Assembly (NCBI GenBank): GCA_034429215.1
Contig: DAOUGI010000025.1
Location: 1 to 32,186 of the forward strand
Direction: 5' to 3'
Source of the DNA: JAFGOG01 sp034429215
Lineage (GTDB): Bacteria; Chloroflexota; Anaerolineae; JAAYZQ01
DNA: 32,186 nt
Shown: positions 15,641 through 21,411 of the stretch, piece by piece
How positions within the stretch are numbered: position 1 is the stretch's first letter
How the letters are laid out: each line of letters begins with the position of its first letter
Program-made: the position numbers and the translations under genes
The notes under the pieces: generated by a model
Told to the model about the DNA's origin: nothing
Database searches by the model: none
What the model saw: only the letters and a program-made list of their open reading frames with translations

Positions 15641-16324
15641 TTATCGTGGCGTGGGCGCCGGGTCCGCCGGAAAAAAGTGCTCGTAGCGGATCGTCTCGCC
15701 GGGCGGGACGACCACAAAGTCGTCGTCCCATGGTCCGAAAAGCATCTGGCGCACCAGAGCGTTAGAGCCGGCTATCTCTTCAAAGCGCAGGCTCCAACGC
15801 TCGGCCAGGCTGCGGGCGTATTCTCGGTAGCGCTCGATGCCGTCGCGGCCGGTGTCAATCAGGGCCAGCCGGGTGTAGTGCTTGATCATCTCGCGGATGA
15901 CCCACTCGGCTTTCTCTGGGCCGTACTTGGCAGCCAATCGGTCATAGTCGTCGAACGGCGTGTCGCCGACTTCGAGCCAACCTTTGGTGAGGTAGTAGGT
16001 GCCCGGCTCGGCGCGCGATTGTTGCTTGTAGGCGCGGCCAGAGCCGAGAAAGATGGCGATGCAGTCGTCCACGCGCGGGACAATCAGGGTGCAGCCGTTG
16101 GCCTGCAGACCGATGACGGCCATGCTGCACAGCCCATAGCCCAGGATAATGGTGTCGGCTGTGCCTGCGGCTGAGTCGATCGCTTCCTGCAGCGCGCGTT
16201 TCAGGTTGGTGGGGTTGATGTGGAGGCCAAAATCGAGGACCTGGTAGGACACGTCAACGGGGAGGAGGGGCAGCATCTCCTCCATGACGGTGGCGCAGGC
16301 CAGAACGTGACGAGAAGTGGGCAT
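15641..16324 (-). CDS. DUF1638 protein, first gene of the corrinoid methyltransferase operon
   Basis: A 227-residue protein recognised as DUF1638 from 'TIILGYGLCSMAVIGL', 'VPRVDDCIAIFLGSGRAY', 'PGTYYLTKGWLEVG' and the C-terminal 'DDDFVVVPPGETI'. The family has no established biochemical role that I know. It recurs near corrinoid methyltransferases, and conserved Cys and Asp/Arg residues ('GLCS', 'RVDDCIA') look like a metal or ligand site. The start is ATG at 16324, with GGAGG 8 nt upstream, in preference to the first ATG at 16402, which lies beyond the promoter boxes. Being first behind the two tandem promoters suggests a role in the pathway itself. Possibilities are corrinoid or substrate handling, or maturation of the methyltransferases. 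Confidence 0.88.
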   Translation of the reverse strand: MPTSRHVLACATVMEEMLPLLPVDVSYQVLDFGLHINPTNLKRALQEAIDSAAGTADTIILGYGLCSMAVIGLQANGCTLIVPRVDDCIAIFLGSGRAYKQQSRAEPGTYYLTKGWLEVGDTPFDDYDRLAAKYGPEKAEWVIREMIKHYTRLALIDTGRDGIERYREYARSLAERWSLRFEEIAGSNALVRQMLFGPWDDDFVVVPPGETIRYEHFFPADPAPTPR

Positions 16325-16373
16325 CAGCAGATCCTCCAGCTCATGGTTGTCCTTCGATCCCTTGGCAATCCTG

Positions 16374-16402
16374 ATTATATAATACCCTAGGGAACTTTTC
16401 AA
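16374..16402 (-). promoter_or_regulatory. Proximal promoter of the corrinoid methyltransferase operon
   Basis: On the minus strand TTGAAA (16397-16402), exactly 17 bp of spacer, then a perfect TATAAT (16374-16379). The spacer contains the palindrome CCCTAGGG (16385-16392). Confidence 0.8.
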
Positions 16403-16438
16403 GCTCGGACGGGACTGATTCTATAATACCCTAGGGAA
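16378..16438. promoter_or_regulatory. Duplicated CCCTAGGG operator, probable GntR-regulator binding sites
   Basis: The 17-bp sequence TATAATACCCTAGGGAA occurs twice as exact direct repeats (16378-16394 and 16422-16438), 44 bp apart. The core CCCTAGGG is a palindrome. Each copy fills the spacer of one minus-strand promoter, and the upstream copy also abuts the plus-strand gntR promoter. A regulator bound there would block RNA polymerase at both promoters. The adjacent divergent GntR/UTRA gene is the obvious candidate. Confidence 0.75.
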
Positions 16439-16446
16439 TTTGTCAA
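16418..16446 (-). promoter_or_regulatory. Distal promoter of the corrinoid methyltransferase operon
   Basis: On the minus strand a perfect TTGACA (16441-16446), 17 bp of spacer and TAGAAT (16418-16423). The spacer holds the second CCCTAGGG palindrome (16429-16436). Confidence 0.78.
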
Positions 16447-16468
16447 ATCTCCAAACCTGTGATACACT
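16440..16468 (+). promoter_or_regulatory. Promoter of the GntR regulator gene
   Basis: TTGTCA (16440-16445), a 17-bp spacer and TACACT (16463-16468). Its -35 box physically overlaps the -35 box of the distal minus-strand promoter, so the two divergent transcripts compete and are probably controlled together. Confidence 0.55.
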
Positions 16469-16474
16469 TTCTCT

Positions 16475-16544
16475 TGTCATTCTGGGCAAAGTGAAGAATC
16501 TCGCTTCGGCTAAGAGAGACCCTGCGCTGCCGCTCCGGGTGACA
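16475..16544. repeat. Small palindromic repeat-like element in the gntR leader
   Basis: A 70-bp stretch bounded by TGTCA and TGACA that folds on itself imperfectly ('TGTCATTCTGGGCAAAGTGA' ... 'GCTCCGGGTGACA'), with inner 'GAATCTCGCTTCGGC' and 'GAGAGACCCTGCGC'. It closely resembles a dispersed palindromic repeat found between genes of many bacteria (TGTCATTCTGAGC...GAAGAATCTC type). It occupies most of the 5' leader of the GntR gene and could form a long hairpin there. Confidence 0.6.
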
Positions 16545-16567
16545 GAGCAATGTGAGTGTGAGTCACT

Positions 16568-17368
16568 ATGGCGAACATGGAACCAAAGACAAAGTCAAAG
16601 CAAGAGCTAGACGAGCCGCGCATCGACCGCGATCTGTTCGAGCCTCCTTATTACCAGCTGGCCAACATCCTGCGCCATCAGATTGCCACGGGCATCCTCC
16701 GCGCGGGCGACCGGGTCCCCTCGGAGGCGCAACTGTGCGAGCGGTACGAGGTCAGCCCGATGACCGCCCGCCGCGCCTTGAACATCCTCCTGGACGAGGG
16801 TCTGGTAACGGCCGCGCGCGGCCGCGGCACCTTTGTCAAGCCATTGGTGCTGGGCACGGCGACTTTTGGGCTGCACGCCCTGGAAGAGCTGTTTAACGGC
16901 GAGCGGACCTCGGTCCGCTTTCTTTCAGTCAAGACGGTCCCTGCCACCCAGCGCATCAGCCGGAAGCTGGGAGTCCCCGTCGACGGCAAGGTCATTTCCA
17001 TTCGCCGCCTCCTGCTTCGCGACGGCGAGCCGGTGGCCTACCACCGCGAGTACCTGATCTTTGACCCGTCGCGGCCCGTCGTCGAGGCGGAGATGGGCAT
17101 CACCAGCCTGCAGGGCCTGTTCGACGGCAAGGGCGAGACAGTCCTCAAGCGCGGCGACCTGAGAATTGAGGCGACTGTGCTCATGGAGGAAGAGTCACGG
17201 CTGCTGAGCGCAGTGGTGGGCAGCGCCGCGTTTCGCATTGAGCACACCTTCTTCGATTTTGAGGAGCAGCCCGTAAGCTGGGGCTGGTTTATCATCCCGG
17301 GGAGTCGCCTGAGGTTCGATGCAACGGTAGGCGCCCGGTCTGCGACTATGCATAACGCAAATCATTGA
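16568..17368 (+). CDS. GntR-family transcriptional regulator with UTRA effector domain (HutC type)
   Basis: A 266-residue GntR/HutC regulator. Residues 20-88 form the winged helix ('QLANILRHQIATGILRAGDR', 'PSEAQLCERYEVSPMTARRA', 'VTAARGRGTFV'). Residues about 105-255 form the UTRA small-ligand domain ('SIRRLLLRDGEPVAYHREYL', 'RIEHTFFDFEEQPVSWGWFI'). The start at 16568 has no clear ribosome site; ATG 16577 is an alternative. Its 5' leader contains a palindromic repeat-like element. It is divergent from the corrinoid methyltransferase operon and shares the region with two CCCTAGGG operators, so it very likely controls both arms. It is followed 23 bp later by a corrinoid protein gene. The ligand is presumably the pathway substrate or product. 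Confidence 0.93.
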   Translation: MANMEPKTKSKQELDEPRIDRDLFEPPYYQLANILRHQIATGILRAGDRVPSEAQLCERYEVSPMTARRALNILLDEGLVTAARGRGTFVKPLVLGTATFGLHALEELFNGERTSVRFLSVKTVPATQRISRKLGVPVDGKVISIRRLLLRDGEPVAYHREYLIFDPSRPVVEAEMGITSLQGLFDGKGETVLKRGDLRIEATVLMEEESRLLSAVVGSAAFRIEHTFFDFEEQPVSWGWFIIPGSRLRFDATVGARSATMHNANH

Positions 17369-17391
17369 ACAAAAACGAGACGGGAGTAGTC

Positions 17392-18054
17392 ATGAGTCAA
17401 CCCCAGCAACCTTACGACACGACGGTGGGCCTCGCCGGGGCGCTGGCCGAACTGCAAGAGAACGAGGCGCTGGAGATCGTCAGGCTGCGGATGGAGCGCG
17501 GCGACGATCCGCTGCAGATCATCGAGGATTGCCAGGCGGGGATGCGCGAGGTGGGCGAGCGGTATGCCCAGCGGCGCTACTTCCTGTCGGCCCTGATCAT
17601 GGCCGGCGAAATCCTGGGTCAGATCGTGGAGATCGTCATGCCGGCGGTAGAGGGCAAGTTTGTCGGCAAGAGCGCGGGCCGGGTGCTGGTCGGCACCGTC
17701 CAGGGCGACATCCATGATCTAGGTAAGAACCTGCTGCTGATGCTGCTGCGAACCTACGGCTTTACGATCCTAGACCTGGGCGTCGACGTACCCCCGGACA
17801 AGTTCGTGGAAGAGGCGCGCGCCTTCAAGCCCGATGTTATTGGCCTGTCTGGACTGATCACTGCCGCCTATGCGAGTATGCGCGACACTGTCACCACACT
17901 GCGGGGCATGATGGCCGAGGATGGCGTCCAGATCCCGATCCTCCTTGGCGGCCAGGTGGACGAACATGTCTGCCACTTTGTGGGCGCCGACTATTGGTCG
18001 ACCGATGCCATGGAAGGTGTGCGGCTGTGCCAGAAGCTGGTGGGCGAAGGGTAA
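17392..18054 (+). CDS. Second corrinoid (B12-binding) methyl carrier protein
   Basis: A 220-residue corrinoid protein, paralogous to that at 14169-14801. The helical cap is at about 20-90 ('DPLQIIEDCQAGMREVGERY'). The cobalamin domain has 'GDIHDLGKN' with His108 as the predicted cobalt ligand, followed by 'LSGLITAAYASMRDTV' and 'LLGGQVDEHVCHFVGADYW'. The start at 17392 is preferred because GGGAG precedes it; the open frame begins a few codons earlier, overlapping the gntR stop. It is co-transcribed with gntR rather than with the methyltransferases and has no methyltransferase of its own in the window. It may accept methyl from a second substrate enzyme encoded elsewhere, or act as an alternative carrier or sensor for the same system. 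Confidence 0.92.
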   Translation: MSQPQQPYDTTVGLAGALAELQENEALEIVRLRMERGDDPLQIIEDCQAGMREVGERYAQRRYFLSALIMAGEILGQIVEIVMPAVEGKFVGKSAGRVLVGTVQGDIHDLGKNLLLMLLRTYGFTILDLGVDVPPDKFVEEARAFKPDVIGLSGLITAAYASMRDTVTTLRGMMAEDGVQIPILLGGQVDEHVCHFVGADYWSTDAMEGVRLCQKLVGEG

Positions 18055-18077
18055 AACCATCCTGGTGACGGTGCCAG

Positions 18078-18106
18078 TTGCCGCCGGCCCAAATCTGTGG
18101 TAGAAT
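18078..18106 (+). promoter_or_regulatory. Promoter of the Ig-like repeat gene
   Basis: TTGCCG (18078-18083), a 17-bp spacer and TAGAAT (18101-18106), about 70 bp before the start codon. It separates this gene from the gntR/corrinoid unit. Confidence 0.55.
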
Positions 18107-18177
18107 AAGAGCCGCTGCCGGTGACAGCGATCCTTCCTCAAGCCAACCGAGCAGCTATACCAATCTAGGAGGATACC

Positions 18178-18954
18178 ATGGCCGAACCGGTCATCCGTTT
18201 CCGGGCAGATCGAGAGGTAATCCAACCCGGTGAGAGCGCGATTTTGCGCTGGCATGTAGAGAATGTCCAGGCGGTCTACTTTTTCACCGAAGGAGAGCGG
18301 TGGCGAGAGCACGGCGTGGTGGGCGACGGGGAGCAGCAGGTCAGCCCCTCTCAGACGACCACCTATTGCCTGCGGGTGCACAAGGTCGACGACACGGTAG
18401 AGGTGCGCAAGAGGACGATCCAGGTCCAGCCCATAGTCCAAGCCATGGCGCAGGGCAGCCGGATGTTCTCTGTCGACAGAGTCGAGATCCGGCCCGGCGA
18501 ATGTGTCACCTTCCGCTGGCGCGTGGACGGGATCAAGGCCATCTACTTTTTCGCCGAGGGCGAGGGCTGGCAGGGCCACGGCGTGGTGGGCGAAGGCGAG
18601 CAGCAGGTCTGCCCATCGCAGACGACCACCTACCGCCTGCGGGTCGTCAATCGCGACGATTCGGTGGACGTGCACAAGATCACAATCCAGGTGATTGCCC
18701 AAGCTGCGCTGCCGACCTTCTCAGCTGACAGGGCAAGCGTCCGGCCCGGCGAGTGCGTGAATTTTCGCTGGCATGTTGAAGGCGTGAAAGCGGTCTATTT
18801 CCACATGGAAGGTGAAGGCTGGCAGAACCACGGCGTGGTAGGTGATGGGGGACAACAGGTGTGCCCCTCGCAGTCGGCCACTTACTGCCTGCGGGTGATC
18901 AAGGCCGATGACTCGGTCGAGATCCACTACATCGGCATCACGGTAAAAGGCTAA
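18178..18954 (+). CDS. Cytosolic protein of three Ig-like repeats, function unknown
   Basis: A 258-residue protein built from three similar modules (about 1-82, 90-172 and 176-257). Each has the pattern 'F.ADR..I.PGE...RW.V', 'VKAVYF..EGEGWQ.HGVVG', 'GQQVCPSQTTTYCLRV' and a final 'DDSVEV....I.V' strand. The regular alternation of short beta strands and the Trp/Tyr core suggest immunoglobulin-like beta sandwiches. No signal peptide or membrane segment is present, so the protein should stay in the cytoplasm, which is unusual for such folds. Repeats 2 and 3 carry extra Cys residues absent from repeat 1. The start ATG at 18178 has AGGAGG 5 nt upstream. It is a single-gene unit with its own promoter and a strong terminator. 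It could be a protein-binding scaffold; no function is assigned. Confidence 0.88.
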   Translation: MAEPVIRFRADREVIQPGESAILRWHVENVQAVYFFTEGERWREHGVVGDGEQQVSPSQTTTYCLRVHKVDDTVEVRKRTIQVQPIVQAMAQGSRMFSVDRVEIRPGECVTFRWRVDGIKAIYFFAEGEGWQGHGVVGEGEQQVCPSQTTTYRLRVVNRDDSVDVHKITIQVIAQAALPTFSADRASVRPGECVNFRWHVEGVKAVYFHMEGEGWQNHGVVGDGGQQVCPSQSATYCLRVIKADDSVEIHYIGITVKG

Positions 18955-18960
18955 GAAGCT

Positions 18961-19004
18961 CAAGAGGCCAAATCCAAGTCAGGATTTGGCCTCTTGCTTT
19001 TCCT
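18961..19004. terminator. Strong hairpin terminator after the Ig-like repeat gene
   Basis: A perfect 15-bp inverted repeat (18961-18975 and 18982-18996, left arm caagaggccaaatcc) with a 6-nt loop, then CTTTTCCTCTTG. It starts 6 bp after the stop codon of the Ig-like repeat gene. The same hairpin contains the last codons of the oppositely oriented small gene, whose stop codon lies at the loop. Confidence 0.9.
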
Positions 19005-19224
19005 CTTGTTGCTGGCAGACCAACCGGTGAAGACAGGCCAGCAGCGCCTGTTCATCGGTGAATGGACATGGCTCGCCCTCTGGCATGGGCTGGAGCGCGC
19101 CGCGCAGGACGTCAGGCTTGGCAGGGTCAACCAGCAACCGCAGGATAAAAGTTCGAGTCGTGCGCACACTTGCCCCCGGAGGGCCGAGAGTCAGATCAAG
19201 GTGGGGGGGGCCCTCCGCCTCCAT
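18979..19224 (-). CDS. Small hypothetical protein
   Basis: An 81-residue product with a protein-like centre ('RTFILRLLVDPAKPDVLRGA', 'GEPCPFTDEQALLACLHRLV') and a Gln/Glu/Lys-rich end. Short proteins with the pattern 'FILRLL.D.....LRG...... F.DEQALLA.L.RL' recur in Chloroflexota-like genomes, without known function as far as I can tell. The exact start is unclear: ATG 19224 lacks a ribosome site and follows a long C/G homopolymer region, and a GTG near residue 24 is an alternative. Its C-terminal codons are part of the converging terminator hairpin. Confidence 0.55.
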   Translation of the reverse strand: MEAEGPPHLDLTLGPPGASVRTTRTFILRLLVDPAKPDVLRGALQPMPEGEPCPFTDEQALLACLHRLVCQQQEEKQEAKS

Positions 19225-19273
19225 TTAAGCACAGGGGACTGCCACAAGACTGCCAGAATCGCCGGTTTGCGGC

Positions 19274-21220
19274 TTACGATTGGCGATTCTTTGAGGATTC
19301 AGGGGTCAGCGATCGGTAATAGGACCGGAGCTCAGCCTGAGGGGTTGTGTCCAGTTCGTCGAGCAGGATCTTTTCAATCTTGAGATAGAGCCGCCGGGCG
19401 CCGGCCAGATCGTTCAGTGCGACACAGGCACGCATGCCCAGCAGCACTGCCTGCTCGTGCCATGGCTCTACTGCCAACAATCGCCGACAGGCGTCCAGCG
19501 CCTGGGCGAACTGGCCATCGGTCAGGCGGGCCTCGGCAACCGCCAGGAGGGCGCGCTGATAGAACAGCGCCAACCGTTCGCGCGGCGCCAGAGCCCAGTC
19601 GGCATAGGTATAGTCGGTCAGCAGGTCGCCGCCGTACAACGCCAACGCCTCTTCCCACTCGCCGTTGCGGCAGCGCGCCTCGAACGCATCCAGGTCGACC
19701 CATGAATCCGGTGGCAGAATGAGCGCCACCTGCCCCTCTTCCACCGTCAGGTAGCGAGAGGGGAACTTGTCGGGCAGGTCAGGCTCCAGGATGCGGCGCA
19801 GAGCCGAAGTGGCGTGGTGAAAGAGGATCTGGACGGCGGTTGGCTCTCTGTCAGGAAAGAGCGCCTCGGCTACCTCTTCGGACGACAGTCGGCGACCGGG
19901 AACCAGCAACAACAGGGCCAACAGCTCGCCGGCCCGCCGTTGGCGCAGGGCGCGCTTTTCGATGCGCCGTGGGCCCTGCCGCACCTCCCATCGCCCCAAT
20001 GTCAAGACACGCAAGGCGGGCGGCGGCACGCGCCGCAACTGCTCCAACAGGGCTGTGCACGAACGGGCCAGGGCCGCGTCGGAGCTGGCCTGATAACCGG
20101 CCAGCAGGGGGAAGGCCAGCGCGCGCTCCTGCTCCAGGAGAAAGGCAAAACCACCCTCGACGATGGCGCGCGCAGCTCCCTGCCAGGCAGCGGTGGCTTC
20201 GGAACGGTTTTGCCGGTGGAGGAGGGCAGCCAGCAGAAAGCGAACGCGGGCCAGGTCAAACGCCGCTCCCAGCCCTTCCAGAATCCCGGCGGCAGCCCGC
20301 AGATCGTCCTCGGCAGTGGCCTCATTGCCGCACAGCCATGCGGCGCGGCCACACTCGATCAGCGCTTTGCCTTCCTCGTGCCGGTATCCGACCCGCCGGG
20401 CAAAGGCCAACGCGTCGTCGGCCCAGGCGCGGGCCGTAGGGCCATCGCCGGACAGGCGGTGGCAGCGGCTTAACCCCAGCCGTACCGAGACGTTCAACCA
20501 CGGCTCGCCGCAGGCCTCGGCGATGGATCGCGCTTGGCCCAACAGGGCCCGCGCCGACGCCAGATCACCGCCGTCGAGCGACAGGGCAGCGCTGGTGCAC
20601 AAGCTATAGCCCTGGACCATGGAACCGGGCGTGACCAGGCAGTTCAGCTCGTCCAAGGCAGCCAGAGCGCCCGCGCGCCGGCCGGTCACCTGACAGATCA
20701 TGGAGATTAAAGCCAATGGACCGATGAGCCAATTGCGCTGTGCTTGTTTGGAGGCAATGCTTCGCGCCTCTTCGTCGGCAGCCAGCGCCAGGTCAAACTG
20801 GCCACGGGGGAGATAGACGCCAGCGGCCAGGCCATGCATGGCCGCTACCTGGGCCCGATGATAACCGATCTCACGGGCCAGGTCGGCGGCAGACCGGTAG
20901 TAAGCCTCAGCCTCGGCCAGCGAGTCGGTTTCGGCCGCGCAGTTGGCCAGCACCTGGTAGGCGTCAGCACGGGTTGGCGCGTCGGGAGCAGCTAGAGTCG
21001 CGGCCTCACCGGCCAAGGCCTCTGCGGCATCGTACTGCCCCAGGCGAAAGCGCAGCCGGGCCACGCGGACCAGAGCCGCTGCCAGGGTTGCCGGGTCGCC
21101 CTGGCACCTGGCTGTTTCCAGAGCCTGCCCTGCCCGTTGGAGAGCGGCGGGGATTGCCCCCGACTGCTCAAAGGCCGGGTCCTCTTTGTCCAGGTCAGCG
21201 GCGGTGGACGGCGCGCACAT
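19274..21220 (-). CDS. TPR / winged-helix / BTAD transcriptional regulator (SARP-like)
   Basis: A 648-residue regulator. Residues 20-395 are tetratricopeptide-like helical repeats rich in Ala and Leu. A Trans_reg_C/OmpR-like winged helix follows (about 402-505, 'LRVLTLGRWEVRQGPRRIEK', 'RRAGELLALLLLVPGRRLSS', 'EEVAEALFPDREPTAVQILF'). A C-terminal bacterial transcriptional activator domain follows (about 506-645, 'VDLDAFEARCRNGEWEEALA', 'EPWHEQAVLLGMRACVALND'). SARP regulators usually carry wHTH-BTAD at the N-terminus; here the order is TPR first, and no AAA/NTPase domain is present. Its ATG at 21220 lies 6 nt after a predicted -10 box, so the message may be leaderless. Its target is unknown; the divergent carbohydrate-binding lipoprotein is the nearest candidate. 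Confidence 0.9.
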   Translation of the reverse strand: MCAPSTAADLDKEDPAFEQSGAIPAALQRAGQALETARCQGDPATLAAALVRVARLRFRLGQYDAAEALAGEAATLAAPDAPTRADAYQVLANCAAETDSLAEAEAYYRSAADLAREIGYHRAQVAAMHGLAAGVYLPRGQFDLALAADEEARSIASKQAQRNWLIGPLALISMICQVTGRRAGALAALDELNCLVTPGSMVQGYSLCTSAALSLDGGDLASARALLGQARSIAEACGEPWLNVSVRLGLSRCHRLSGDGPTARAWADDALAFARRVGYRHEEGKALIECGRAAWLCGNEATAEDDLRAAAGILEGLGAAFDLARVRFLLAALLHRQNRSEATAAWQGAARAIVEGGFAFLLEQERALAFPLLAGYQASSDAALARSCTALLEQLRRVPPPALRVLTLGRWEVRQGPRRIEKRALRQRRAGELLALLLLVPGRRLSSEEVAEALFPDREPTAVQILFHHATSALRRILEPDLPDKFPSRYLTVEEGQVALILPPDSWVDLDAFEARCRNGEWEEALALYGGDLLTDYTYADWALAPRERLALFYQRALLAVAEARLTDGQFAQALDACRRLLAVEPWHEQAVLLGMRACVALNDLAGARRLYLKIEKILLDELDTTPQAELRSYYRSLTPESSKNRQS

Positions 21221-21226
21221 GGCACC

Positions 21227-21255
21227 AGTCTATCACATCTGTGCTGTCAAGGCAA
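21227..21255 (-). promoter_or_regulatory. Candidate promoter of the BTAD regulator, giving a leaderless message
   Basis: On the minus strand TTGCCT (21250-21255), a 17-bp spacer and TAGACT (21227-21232). The start codon at 21220 begins 6 nt later, where transcription would start. No ribosome site is visible before the ATG. Confidence 0.4.
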
Positions 21256-21319
21256 GCTCAACTGTATGGGTTTTTCCATCAAATCTCCAACCGATCTCCA
21301 CAAGGCCTCCACACCTTTG

Positions 21320-21328
21320 TGCTACAAT
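21320..21328 (+). promoter_or_regulatory. Extended -10 promoter of the carbohydrate-binding lipoprotein gene
   Basis: TGCTACAAT is an extended -10 element (TG-n-TACAAT). No good -35 box is visible 17 bp upstream. It lies about 85 bp before the start codon at 21412. Confidence 0.4.
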
Positions 21329-21411
21329 AAGGCATGTTGGGAACGGAGTGCGTTAATGCCAGGTAATATGGCGGCTGCGTGAGCGATGAAAGGACAAACG
21401 GAGACAAGAAA

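Noticed and set aside
21245..21250. Perfect TTGACA on the minus strand upstream of the BTAD regulator
   Set aside because: No -10-like hexamer lies at 15-19 bp from it; the overlapping TTGCCT gives a better-spaced promoter.
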